A stretch of 64,000 nucleotides of DNA from NCBI GenBank assembly GCA_003141555.1, contig PLMN01000009.1, positions 1-64,000 on the forward strand, in the 5' to 3' direction. A program made the translations under genes and the position numbers. Shown here one piece after another: positions 47,619 through 55,961 of the stretch. The notes beneath the pieces are model-generated. The model ran no database searches and had not been told where the DNA came from. It saw only the letters and a program-made list of their open reading frames with translations. This DNA comes from Candidatus Aminicenantota bacterium. Its GTDB lineage: Bacteria; Acidobacteriota; Aminicenantia; Aminicenantales; UBA4085. How positions within the stretch are numbered: the stretch's first letter is position 1; every line of letters starts with the position of its first letter.

Positions 47619-48473
47619 ATGTCGATTCGTATTACGCTCCGTCTCGTCGCCGTCATTCTTGCGCTCGCCGCCGCGGGTTTCGCCGCCACCATGATCCAGG
47701 TCGGGTTCAAGGACACCACCGAGGGGGCGGCCTGGGAGGAGTTTCTCCGCATGGCCCGGATCGGCGACTCGGTCCAGCTGGGCGGGCCCGAGGCGACGAC
47801 GCGTCCCTGGAAGCTGACCCTAACCAAGGGAGACGTCACCCGCTTCGGGCTCTGGAAGGACATCGACCTCGATCTCGAGCAAGGCGGGCCGGACCGATGG
47901 CGCTACGAGATCGCCGCCTACCGGTTGGACGTCCTCCTGGGATTGGGCATGGTCCCGCCCACCGTGGAACGGGCATTCCAAGGACGATGGGGATCGCTCC
48001 AGCTCTGGATGGGAGATACCGAAAGCCTCAAGGCGAGGATGGCGCGCGGGGTCGATATCCGCGCGGACAAGCGAGAGGACTGGAACCGCAAGGCCTATCT
48101 GGAAAGGGCCTTCGACTCCCTGATCGCCAACGGCGACCGCAATGTCAGCAACATCCTGATCGGGGCCGACGAGAGCATGATCCTGATCGACCATTCCCGC
48201 ACGTTCTGGACGGAGGGGCCGTTCGCGAAGACGCTCATCTTCGGCGTCTCGGGCCTGAAGCGGACCGCGGACGGAGCTCCCTATCCATTCCCGAAGCTGT
48301 CCCGGGCCTTCGTCGAGAAGCTCCGCACCCTGGACGCCAAGTCCGTCCGGGACGCGGTCAAGAGCCGCCTGACGGGAAGCGAGATTCAAGCCCTCTTCAC
48401 CCGGCGCGATCTCGTCCTGAAGGAGATCGACGCGTTCATCCGCGAGCGGGGCGAAGCCGAAGTGCTCTACTGA
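47619..48473 (+). CDS. Exported kinase-fold protein (PI3K/HipA/Fam20-like)
   Basis: A 284-residue protein with an N-terminal hydrophobic signal (LRLVAVILALAAAGFAATM). WRYEIAAYRLDVLLGLGMVPPTVERAF looks like the helix that carries the salt-bridge Glu in atypical kinases. NGDRNVSNILIGADESMILIDHSRTF has Asp173 and Asn178 as the catalytic-loop pair and Asp191 in the DFG-like position. These are hallmarks of PI3K-, HipA- and Fam20-type kinases. An export signal on such a kinase is unusual. GGAGGGTATT precedes the ATG at 47619; an upstream start at 47559 lacks a site. Substrate unknown. Confidence 0.65.
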   Translation: MSIRITLRLVAVILALAAAGFAATMIQVGFKDTTEGAAWEEFLRMARIGDSVQLGGPEATTRPWKLTLTKGDVTRFGLWKDIDLDLEQGGPDRWRYEIAAYRLDVLLGLGMVPPTVERAFQGRWGSLQLWMGDTESLKARMARGVDIRADKREDWNRKAYLERAFDSLIANGDRNVSNILIGADESMILIDHSRTFWTEGPFAKTLIFGVSGLKRTADGAPYPFPKLSRAFVEKLRTLDAKSVRDAVKSRLTGSEIQALFTRRDLVLKEIDAFIRERGEAEVLY

Positions 48474-48517
48474 AGAGAGGCGGCGGGAGCCTTGGAGAAC
48501 TCAGGGCGCGGCGGGAT

Positions 48518-49615
48518 TCAATAAGCGCCCGATTTTTCAACCAGCTCTCTCACCCGCCGGACACGGGATTCCAGCCCGTCGGGCGGGACCTGGTCGGCCA
48601 CGCCGAGGACATAGCGCGGCGCGGTTCGCATCACGGCCAGCGCTTCGCGAATATGGCGCTCGAACTCGGCCTCGCTCACCGCGGGCGTGAAATAGCTCCC
48701 CGGGATGCCGCCCCACAGGATCGTCGCGGGATTCGCGGCAGCCGCCGCCCAATCGCCGACGGCGATGTCCCCCGCCGGGGCGGGCGTCAGGGCTTCAATG
48801 ACGGCGATCCCGGTCGACGCCTCCCGGGCGAGCAGGCCGCGCAGCGTCCCGTCCATATGGACGAACGAGGCCTTGCCGGCCGCGGCGATCTTCCGGGCCC
48901 ACTCCTCCTGGTACGGACGGACGTAGGCCTCGAAAAAGCGGGGCCCGACCACTTCCGACGAGAGGTTTTCCGGGATCATGAGCGCTTCGGCCGGGCTGCC
49001 GACGGCGAGTTGAGCGGCCTTGTCGAACGCGGACTTCATCACGGCCAGGGTCGCGGCGAACTCGTCGGGCGCGGCCGCCTCGGCGAAAGTCACGGCTTCG
49101 ATCCCGCCTTCGAGGGCGACGAGGTGCATGAACGGGCTCTTGGGCAGATAGCAAAGGAGGATCCCCTGTTCCCCGATTTCGCCCAGGCGGCGCACGGCGA
49201 ATTCATAATCGGGCTCATAGGCGATGCGCTCGTAAACATAGCGCAGGGCGGCGAGGTCCGCCTCCGACTTCAGGAGATGCTCGACCGGGGCCTCGGAGCA
49301 CGAGGCCGGGAGATATTCCCAGCAGTCCCGGAGCGTCCCGGCCGGCGTCGCGAGCTCGCGCCGGCGGCGCGGACCTTCGTGCCAGACCTTCTCGCCCGAG
49401 CCGTAGATCGTTTTGAACGGAAAATATCCCTGGAGGTAGAACCCCACCCCCAGGTCCTCGTGCCAGCGGATATAGCCGGGTGAGGTCTTGAAGTCCGCGG
49501 GCTTCTCCCCGCGGGCGATCAAAGCCGTGGCCCAATAGTCCAGGTCGCCGAACCACGGCACCCGGTCGGGCGAAGTGCCTTTGAGAAGCGAAAGGACCCG
49601 TCCCCGCGGCGTCAT
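48518..49615 (-). CDS. UroD-superfamily protein, copy 5 (last gene of the operon)
   Basis: A 365-residue UroD-fold protein beginning MTPRGRVLSLLKGTSPDRVPWFGDLDYW. It lacks the H-x-CG metal motif of copies 1-3; the equivalent place reads KASFVHMDGTLRGLLARE, so its chemistry may differ. It ends PRYVLGVADQVPPDGLESRVRRV, a closing motif of the superfamily. ATGA overlap (4 nt) with the upstream oxidoreductase shows coupling. Its acidic-aromatic N-terminus (WFGDLDYWATALIARGEKP) is typical of UroD-like proteins in sugar loci. Confidence 0.8.
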   Translation of the reverse strand: MTPRGRVLSLLKGTSPDRVPWFGDLDYWATALIARGEKPADFKTSPGYIRWHEDLGVGFYLQGYFPFKTIYGSGEKVWHEGPRRRRELATPAGTLRDCWEYLPASCSEAPVEHLLKSEADLAALRYVYERIAYEPDYEFAVRRLGEIGEQGILLCYLPKSPFMHLVALEGGIEAVTFAEAAAPDEFAATLAVMKSAFDKAAQLAVGSPAEALMIPENLSSEVVGPRFFEAYVRPYQEEWARKIAAAGKASFVHMDGTLRGLLAREASTGIAVIEALTPAPAGDIAVGDWAAAAANPATILWGGIPGSYFTPAVSEAEFERHIREALAVMRTAPRYVLGVADQVPPDGLESRVRRVRELVEKSGAY

Positions 49616-51012
49616 TTCGCCAGGACTCGGACGAGGGCCTGCGTCGTCACGTAATATTTGGCGAGCATGCCCGGCTCTTCCCAGTCGGGGAGCTTCCCTT
49701 CTCTCAAATACTGAAGAAACCGGCTCGTCACGTCGGCGAAGTGGGCCTCGTGCCCGATCCTATACGCCTCCGGGATGACGATCCGCCACCGCCCCTCTTC
49801 CTCGGCCAGAGTCAGGCCGGGATACTTCCGGACGAGGAAGGGCATGGCTCTCTTGAGCTCCGTCCCCAACGCCTCCTGGCCGACGCCGCGCGCCGGCTCG
49901 ACGTAGAGCTCGGGCCGAAACTTCTGCTCCTTCTCCTGCCGGATGACCACACTCGCCCGGCTGCCCCGGATGACGGAGAAGTGAGTGTCGCCCCCTCCCT
50001 CCGGCGGCTCGAAATTCCAGGCGACCGAGACCCGGGCATGGATCCCGCGGAGCGCATAGTCGATCTCGCCGTTCGACGAGACCTGGAGGACGCCGTTCCT
50101 TACGCTCGGGCGGAGATCGTCGGGAAAATCGGCCAGTCCGGTCGCCTTCCGGAACTGGTCTTTCGAAACGGCCGTCGTCCAGCGGCGGGCGGCCGTCAGG
50201 GCGATGTCCGATTCGCCGTCGATCGCCTTGCCCGGAAAGCACTCCCATTGGACGAGGTCCACGAGGTGGGTCGTCACATCGACGATCCCCTCCCCCTGCT
50301 GGGCTGTGTCGAAGAACCAGGGCGGCCGGACGAGCGGGCTCCCGGCCACGACCTTGAAGAAATGGTGGACGCTGGCCTTGACCACGGCCGGATCGTCGGC
50401 CGTCCCCTTTTCGATCGTCCCGAACACCTCCGGAACGGAGACGAGCTCCCGCTGGAGGATCGTCGTGATCTCGCTCCGCTCGGTCATGATGTCGTAGAGC
50501 AGGACGCCGTTCTTCCGGGCCGCGGCGAACGCGGCCTTCAGGCGGCCATAATCTTCCGGCGTGACGGCCATGGGCTTGTCGGCCAGGACGTTGAGCCCCG
50601 CGCCGACGGCGGCTTCGATGTAGGACATCTTCCGGGCGTTGTTGCCGGCGATGACGACCACGTTGCCCCGCCGCTCGCGGATCATGCGCTCCAGGAAATC
50701 CGGGCCGGCGGAAACGCGCTCGTCCCAGCGCGTCGGGTCCGCGGCCCGACGGTTGAAAGCGTCGATCCGGCGCAGATGATCGCGCAGCTCGGGGCCCTCG
50801 GGCGCGTAGACATGGACGACGGGCGAAAGGCCCGGGAGCATCTTCATCTGGACGAGGGAGGCGTGGAAATGGCCGGGGTCGAGGGTGATGAGCCTGATTT
50901 CATCCGTCCATCCGGCGCGCGCGCCGGGCTTCGCGGCCCCCGACGGCGGGCCCGACGGCGCGGAGCACGCGGCCGCGATCAGGCCCAGGGCCGCGGCGGC
51001 GATGATCCTCAA
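49612..51012 (-). CDS. Gfo/Idh/MocA oxidoreductase, lipoprotein
   Basis: A 466-residue NAD(P)-dependent-oxidoreductase-like protein. It starts with a lipoprotein signal (LRIIAAAALGLIAAACS), then a Rossmann domain and a segment LADKPMAVTPEDY with the family's catalytic Lys (x-K-P), then the alpha/beta C-terminal domain. The usual G-x-G-x-x-G loop is degraded (LDPGHFHASL). The TTG at 51012 overlaps the upstream TGA as TTGA and has GAGGGGG upstream; a GTG at 51039 is the alternative. Exported without a Tat signal, so cofactor loading is a question. Confidence 0.8.
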   Translation of the reverse strand: MRIIAAAALGLIAAACSAPSGPPSGAAKPGARAGWTDEIRLITLDPGHFHASLVQMKMLPGLSPVVHVYAPEGPELRDHLRRIDAFNRRAADPTRWDERVSAGPDFLERMIRERRGNVVVIAGNNARKMSYIEAAVGAGLNVLADKPMAVTPEDYGRLKAAFAAARKNGVLLYDIMTERSEITTILQRELVSVPEVFGTIEKGTADDPAVVKASVHHFFKVVAGSPLVRPPWFFDTAQQGEGIVDVTTHLVDLVQWECFPGKAIDGESDIALTAARRWTTAVSKDQFRKATGLADFPDDLRPSVRNGVLQVSSNGEIDYALRGIHARVSVAWNFEPPEGGGDTHFSVIRGSRASVVIRQEKEQKFRPELYVEPARGVGQEALGTELKRAMPFLVRKYPGLTLAEEEGRWRIVIPEAYRIGHEAHFADVTSRFLQYLREGKLPDWEEPGMLAKYYVTTQALVRVLAK

Positions 51013-51947
51013 GGCCGGCCCCCTCGCTCGCTCTTCCACCGCTCGAACAAAGCCGGGATTCCGGCCCGGGCCGCGTTCCCGGCATGGACGATGACCCGGT
51101 AGCGGAAAGTCAGCGATTCGCCGCTCTTCAACCGGACTCCGGCGTCATCCACCCAGTTCATGTCGGTCGGCGAGAAGAACCCGTAGTCGCGGGTGAACCA
51201 CTTGGCCGGATACCACGGGTTGCCGGGGGCGTCGAAGATGGCCAGGCCTTCGGCCATCCCGAAACGCGTCCCGGAGTCATCCATCCAGGCCGAGGCCTGC
51301 CCGGCCGTGGCTTTCTCCCCGGCCAGGCCCTCCGCGTTGACCAGCGTCCCGCCCGAGGTTACGGCCAGGGCGGGGACGACACGCGCCGAGAACAGCGAAT
51401 GGTTGGTCTTTTCGATCTTGATGTCGATGAGGGCCTTGAGCGTCACCGTAAAATCGATCATCCGGAGCGAATCGGAAGGGGCGGTGATGACGATCTCCCT
51501 GGTGTCGGTGATGATCGGCGCCTGCCCCGGCTGCCGCCAGTCGCATGCGTCCTGAATGCGGACGGCCTCGGGCCCGCCCTGGACGACTTTGGGCCCGCGG
51601 GAGACGATCTGCCCCCGGTCATTGCCCTCCTGCCAATAGTCGCCGCCGTTGACCCGGTCGCAGCCGAACCAGAGCGAGCGGTGGTGGGGATACGGGAGGC
51701 TGGATTCCGTGGTCAGGGACAGCCCGGACAACGGGCCGTTCACGGGGTAAAAATACGGCAGCTTCTGCCCGGCTCCGTACCGGTAGCAGGTGAATGTCGT
51801 CTCGTCGATCCGGACGATGATCATATCGTCCTGCGTCTCCGCCGTCAGAACCCGCTTTTTCGCCCCATCTTGGATGGAGGACCCGGCCCAGGCCGTCAAC
51901 GCGAGAACCAGGCTGAGGGTCGCCGCGATCTTCGATAGCGCTTTCAT
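51009..51947 (-). CDS. DUF6807 (PmoA-like, PF14100) family protein, secreted
   Basis: A 312-residue exported protein with signal peptide (IAATLSLVLALTAWAGSS). Family landmarks are KLPYFYPVNGPLSGLSLT and PHHRSLWFGCDRVNGGDYW, with conserved His-His. Members accompany Gfo/Idh/MocA oxidoreductases in sugar loci and have no known function; the PmoA name is historical. The ATG at 51947 has TGAGGTCC upstream. Sits in the nine-gene operon. Confidence 0.85.
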   Translation of the reverse strand: MKALSKIAATLSLVLALTAWAGSSIQDGAKKRVLTAETQDDMIIVRIDETTFTCYRYGAGQKLPYFYPVNGPLSGLSLTTESSLPYPHHRSLWFGCDRVNGGDYWQEGNDRGQIVSRGPKVVQGGPEAVRIQDACDWRQPGQAPIITDTREIVITAPSDSLRMIDFTVTLKALIDIKIEKTNHSLFSARVVPALAVTSGGTLVNAEGLAGEKATAGQASAWMDDSGTRFGMAEGLAIFDAPGNPWYPAKWFTRDYGFFSPTDMNWVDDAGVRLKSGESLTFRYRVIVHAGNAARAGIPALFERWKSERGGRP

Positions 51948-51957
51948 CGGCCGGACC

Positions 51958-53340
51958 TCAGATCTTCCACGGAGCGCGCATCGGCCGGGAGAGCATCGCA
52001 TTGGCCGCGTCGTCGTTTTTGAACCGCTCGACGGCGGGGTCCCAGGCGAGCTTCCGGCCGAGCTTCATGGCGATGTGGCTCACCAGGCAGGCCGAGCAGG
52101 TCCGGTGGCCGACTTCGACGGGGGCGATCGGCTGCCGCCGCGTCCGGATGCAGTCGAGCCAGTTGCCGTGCTGCTCCTCGCTGACGTAGAGATGGACCTC
52201 GTCCGGCCCGATCGTCGAGGCCAGGATCCTCGGGTCGCTCGCCTCCAGGGCCTTGACACTCTTGTCCTTGGCCACGGGGTCGCTGGCCGAGGCGACGTAG
52301 TCGCCCCGGGTGACGAAGATCCAGCCCTCGGACCCCTCGAACCGGACGCCGTTCGGGAGCTCGTCGCAGACGGTCATAACCGTGCCGTTCGGATATTTGG
52401 CCGTGACCCGGTATTTGCCGTGGACATCCCACAGCCCCTTCTTCGGGAACTCGGCCCGGGCCTCGACCTCGACCGGGCCGGAGTATTCCAGGTCCATGGC
52501 CCAATGGGCGATGTCGAGATGGTGGACGCCCCAGCCGGTGATCATCCCCGCCCCGAACTGCTCGCAGCGCAGCCACCCCGGCCGCGAATAATCGGCCTGG
52601 GGATGAACGCGCTTCTCGGTATAGTAGACGACGGGCGTCGAGCCGAGCCACATGTCGTAATCGAGGTTCTTCGGCACGGGCATCTCGGGCTCCACCTCGC
52701 CGGCCGGGTCGATCGGCAGGCCGATCTTGATCGAGCGGAGCTCGCCGATGCGGCCGTTCCGGACGAGCTCGCAGGCGATCCGGAACTGGGGCATCGACCG
52801 CTGCTGGCTCCCGATCTGGAGGATCCGGCCGGTGCGGTGGACGGCGTCACTCAGGGCCCGGCCCTCGGCGATCGTGAGCGAAGCCGGCTTCTGGAGGTAG
52901 ACGTCTTTGCCCGCCCGGACGGCGGCGATGGCCGGGATGGCGTGCCAGTGGTCGGGCGTGCTGATGACCACGGCGTCGATATCCTTGGCCGCGACGAGCT
53001 CCCGGAAATCGGCATAAGTCCGGACCGCGACGGCGCCCCCTTTCCCCGCCTTCTTGGCATAGAAGGACTCGATAAACTCCTTTCCCTCCTTCAGCCTCTT
53101 CGAGTCGAGATCGCAGACCGCGACCACGCGAGCCGCATCGTAGGGCAGGACGCCGGGCAGGTCGTGCTCCCGGGCGATGCGGCCGCAGCCGATCTGGCCG
53201 ATCTGGATCCTGTTGCTCGGCGCGCTCCGGCTCAGGACGGACGCCGGGACGATGGACGGAAAGGCCAGCCTCGCGCCGGCCGCCGCGGCCGCGCTCGCCG
53301 TGGTCTTGAGGAAATCCCGCCGATTGATCCCTTTTGCCAC
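51958..53340 (-). CDS. Tat-exported Gfo/Idh/MocA oxidoreductase
   Basis: A 460-residue protein. The Tat motif is NRRDFLKTTASAAAAAGA. The Rossmann domain begins IQIGQIGCGRIAREHDLPG, and VYLQKPASLTIAEG supplies the catalytic Lys-Pro pair. GAGMITGWGVHHLDIAHWAM is the conserved C-terminal His-containing segment. Exported members fold with NAD(H) bound and include GH109-type glycosidases. The GTG at 53340 has AAAGGAG at ideal spacing; an ATG at 53358 overlaps the upstream stop but its site is too close. Operon member. Confidence 0.9.
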   Translation of the reverse strand: MAKGINRRDFLKTTASAAAAAGARLAFPSIVPASVLSRSAPSNRIQIGQIGCGRIAREHDLPGVLPYDAARVVAVCDLDSKRLKEGKEFIESFYAKKAGKGGAVAVRTYADFRELVAAKDIDAVVISTPDHWHAIPAIAAVRAGKDVYLQKPASLTIAEGRALSDAVHRTGRILQIGSQQRSMPQFRIACELVRNGRIGELRSIKIGLPIDPAGEVEPEMPVPKNLDYDMWLGSTPVVYYTEKRVHPQADYSRPGWLRCEQFGAGMITGWGVHHLDIAHWAMDLEYSGPVEVEARAEFPKKGLWDVHGKYRVTAKYPNGTVMTVCDELPNGVRFEGSEGWIFVTRGDYVASASDPVAKDKSVKALEASDPRILASTIGPDEVHLYVSEEQHGNWLDCIRTRRQPIAPVEVGHRTCSACLVSHIAMKLGRKLAWDPAVERFKNDDAANAMLSRPMRAPWKI

Positions 53341-53354
53341 GCTCGATGCTCCTT

Positions 53355-54383
53355 TCATGTCTCCTTCACCGCGTCGATAAAGGCCGTCAGGTTTTCGGCG
53401 GAGACGCCGGGAGGCATCCCGCCGCCGCAGGAGACGATGATTCTCCGCTTGTCGGCAAGCGAGCCGACGAGGTCCCGGACCGCGGTCCGGACATCATCGG
53501 GCGAACCGCCGGCCAGGACGTCGCGTGGGGGAATATTGCCCAGGAGGGCGACCTTTCCGCCGGTGAGCGATTTCAGCTCGTCGAGCGGGAGGCCGTAGCC
53601 CATGTTGAACAGGTTGACCCCCAGGCCGGGCAGGTAGGGCGCCGAGATCTTCGCGTCCGCGTCGTTGTGCAGGAATTTGACCCGGGCCGGGAGGGCGAAG
53701 AGCCGCTCGAGATGGGGGCGGGCGAAAGCCTCGAAGTGGGCCCGGCCGATGAACCCAAGAATGTCGTCGAGGACGAGCAAGCCGTCGATCGTCGGGAAGG
53801 CCTCGCGCTGGAGGCGGTGCCAGCGGACGAGGTAGTCCGTGATCCGGCCGAGCAGCCGATCGATGCGCGCCGGATCTGTGACGAGGGCCGTCAGGAATTC
53901 GTCGACGCCCATCAGGAATGAGGCGACGTTTAGCGGGCCGCGCGAAACCGAGAAGCGGATCTTGTGGCCCGCGGCCTCGATCCTCGGCAGAGCCCTCCGG
54001 GCTCTGCCGAGGGCGAAAGGCGCCAGGCCATCGGCGGCGGGGTCGGGCTCGGCCAGGCCGTCGATATCCTCGCCTGTCTTTATGATCCGGTGGGCGAACG
54101 GGAATTCGTCGGCCGGAAAAGAGCAACGGGCGCCGAACGCGGACGGCTCGGTGCACATGCCGAATTCCGCCCAGAACCCGGGCAGGAAGATCAGGTCCGG
54201 GAACGCGGCCGCCGCCCGGAGGTTGGCCTCGAGCCAGATCTCGTCCGAGGCGTAATAGTCGAGGATGGTCGTCCCCGCCCAATGCGGGAGCCAGGGCGAG
54301 TCGATGATGAAACCCATGGGCAGCGGGGAGAAGACCTCCCCGTCCAGGACGGCGAGGAGCATCTCCCACTGCCGGTCGGTCAT
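53355..54383 (-). CDS. UroD-superfamily protein, copy 4
   Basis: A 342-residue protein of the UroD fold. It starts MTDRQWEMLLAVLDGEVFSPLPMGFI, a variant of the family opening. RVKFLHNDADAKISAPYLPGLGVNLFNMG has His but Asn-Asp in place of the CG of the metal site. It ends RRIIVSCGGGMPPGVSAENL. A perfect 14-bp inverted repeat (53982-54012) lies inside the coding region and encodes LGRARRALPR. Stop at 53355 overlaps an alternative ATG of the next gene. Operon member. Confidence 0.8.
   Translation of the reverse strand: MTDRQWEMLLAVLDGEVFSPLPMGFIIDSPWLPHWAGTTILDYYASDEIWLEANLRAAAAFPDLIFLPGFWAEFGMCTEPSAFGARCSFPADEFPFAHRIIKTGEDIDGLAEPDPAADGLAPFALGRARRALPRIEAAGHKIRFSVSRGPLNVASFLMGVDEFLTALVTDPARIDRLLGRITDYLVRWHRLQREAFPTIDGLLVLDDILGFIGRAHFEAFARPHLERLFALPARVKFLHNDADAKISAPYLPGLGVNLFNMGYGLPLDELKSLTGGKVALLGNIPPRDVLAGGSPDDVRTAVRDLVGSLADKRRIIVSCGGGMPPGVSAENLTAFIDAVKET
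53982..54012. repeat. Intragenic 14-bp perfect inverted repeat
   Basis: CCTCGGCAGAGCCC and its exact complement surround TCC. The hairpin is in frame inside the UroD-like gene, adding a short Arg-rich stretch. It looks like an inserted palindromic element or a strong RNA hairpin. Confidence 0.75.
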
Positions 54384-54429
54384 GCCCCCGCGCTTTTTCC
54401 GGAGCCGGGCCCGGGATTTCGCATCCGCA

Positions 54430-55599
54430 TCAGGTGATGTCCGGAAGGTCGAACTCCCCCAGGCGGAGCGGATAGCGGCCGTACTCGCGTACGAGCCGGA
54501 CGACCTCGTCATAGCGCTGTCCGGAGACGTTGCTCGGCACGGAATGGTCGGACTGGAAGATGAACCCGCCCCCCTTGGCCGCGTTCAGCTTCGTCAGGAC
54601 CGCCCGCCGGAGCTCGTCGCTCGGCGCGTGGGCCCAGGTGAGGACATCCATGTTCCCGCAGAAGGCGATCCTGTGCCCGTAGCGGCGCCGGAGCTCAACC
54701 GCGTCCAAGCCGGCCTTGAACTCCAGCGGGTTGTAGGCGTCGATGCCGATCTCGATGAAGTCCTCGAAGATCCGGCGGACGTTGCCGCAGCCGTGGTAGA
54801 TCACCGGGAGCCCGTGGGCATGGCATTCGTCGACGATGGCCTTGACCACGGGCTTGAAATGGCGGCGCCAGATTTCGGGCGAGAAGAGCAGGTCCTTGAC
54901 GTAGGCCACGTCCCCCCAGATGACCAAGCCGTCGAGGCGCCCGTCCGCGGCCTGGATCTGGGCCCGGGCGAGGCCCAGGGCGAACTCGCCGACGCGCTCG
55001 ATGAACCGGCCGGTCTCGATCGGATGGAGCGCCAGCCAGAGCAGGCCGTTCTCAGGGCCGATGATCCGCCAGAGCATCTCCTGGGCCTCGCAGACGCTCC
55101 CGTAGACGGCGAAATCGGGGTGGAGCGAGCGGACGGAATCGATCCAGGCCGGCGAATTCCGGGCGAAGCCGTCGCCGACGCCGGCGATCTGGTTGTCGCC
55201 CCCGCGGAAATAGCGCCTCTCGTCCCACGGATCGTCGAAGCCGAAGGCGGCCATCTTCTCCAGGGTGTCCGTGGCGAAACCGAGGAAGGCCGGCATCGGG
55301 TCGGCGAATTGCTTGCGAATGAGCGCCTCGAAGCCCGTCCGGACGATGACGTGATCCGTCGTCTCCTCGACGGTCTCGAACGGCCGGATGTGAGGGTCCA
55401 TGTTGGGGATGGTCGAGATCCAGTCGAGGTCGTAGTATTTGTAGATGTCCGTGTCCGCGGGCAGGCCCAGGTCGGCCCGCCATCGCTCGAGGAAGCTCCC
55501 CCAGAAGAAATCACTGAGGGGCACTCGGTCGGGCTCCTCATGGCGCAGGGCCTTGGCCATCCGTTCGATCTTGGCCCGGGTGTTCGGCGTACGGTCCAT
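54430..55599 (-). CDS. UroD-superfamily protein, copy 3
   Basis: A 389-residue UroD-fold protein. It opens AKIERMAKALRHEEPDRVPLSDFFWGSF and has GLPVIYHGCGNVRRIFEDFIEIGIDAYNPLE, with His and Cys of the metal-site motif (H-x-CG) found in methyl-transferring relatives, then GHRIAFCGNMDV. It ends GGFIFQSDHSVPSNVSGQRYDEVVRLVREYG, the standard family closing. 12 nt behind the mutarotase gene, 46 nt before the next UroD gene. Methyltransferase activity is an inference from the metal motif. Confidence 0.87.
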   Translation of the reverse strand: MDRTPNTRAKIERMAKALRHEEPDRVPLSDFFWGSFLERWRADLGLPADTDIYKYYDLDWISTIPNMDPHIRPFETVEETTDHVIVRTGFEALIRKQFADPMPAFLGFATDTLEKMAAFGFDDPWDERRYFRGGDNQIAGVGDGFARNSPAWIDSVRSLHPDFAVYGSVCEAQEMLWRIIGPENGLLWLALHPIETGRFIERVGEFALGLARAQIQAADGRLDGLVIWGDVAYVKDLLFSPEIWRRHFKPVVKAIVDECHAHGLPVIYHGCGNVRRIFEDFIEIGIDAYNPLEFKAGLDAVELRRRYGHRIAFCGNMDVLTWAHAPSDELRRAVLTKLNAAKGGGFIFQSDHSVPSNVSGQRYDEVVRLVREYGRYPLRLGEFDLPDIT

Positions 55600-55611
55600 G
55601 GCGAACGACTT

Positions 55612-55935
55612 TCACTCCGTGTGGAAGACTTCTTCCATGGCCGCCCACCAGTCCCCCTCGACCCGCGTCGGGAGCGGGCTCTGGATCGGGTTCATGATGG
55701 CCCACCACTCCTGGGTCTTGGGGTCGGACGCCATCCGGGCCATGTCCGCCGCGTAATCCGAGCCGTGGTACTCGAAGTAGGCGAACAGCAGTCCATGATG
55801 ATGGAAAATCGAATAATTGCGGATGTTGCATTTCCGGATCGTGTCCAGGACTTCGGGCCAGACCCGGGCGTGGTACGCCTTGTACATTTCGTAGTGCTCG
55901 GGCTTGAGCCCGATGAGCTGTCCATAGCGTTTCAT
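55612..55935 (-). CDS. L-rhamnose mutarotase family protein (PF05336)
   Basis: A 107-residue protein that interconverts alpha and beta anomers of a 6-deoxy-L-sugar. Tyr18 and His22 (EMYKAYHARVWPEV) match the catalytic residues of E. coli RhaM, and TQEWWAIMNP contains the Trp pair of the site. It might act on L-fucose instead, as some members do. The ATG at 55935 has GAAGGAGGCC upstream; the longer frame from 55965 overlaps the previous stop. It tells us the operon handles a deoxysugar. Confidence 0.9.
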   Translation of the reverse strand: MKRYGQLIGLKPEHYEMYKAYHARVWPEVLDTIRKCNIRNYSIFHHHGLLFAYFEYHGSDYAADMARMASDPKTQEWWAIMNPIQSPLPTRVEGDWWAAMEEVFHTE

Positions 55936-55961
55936 CGCGGCCTCCTTCTTCTCCTTCGGGC

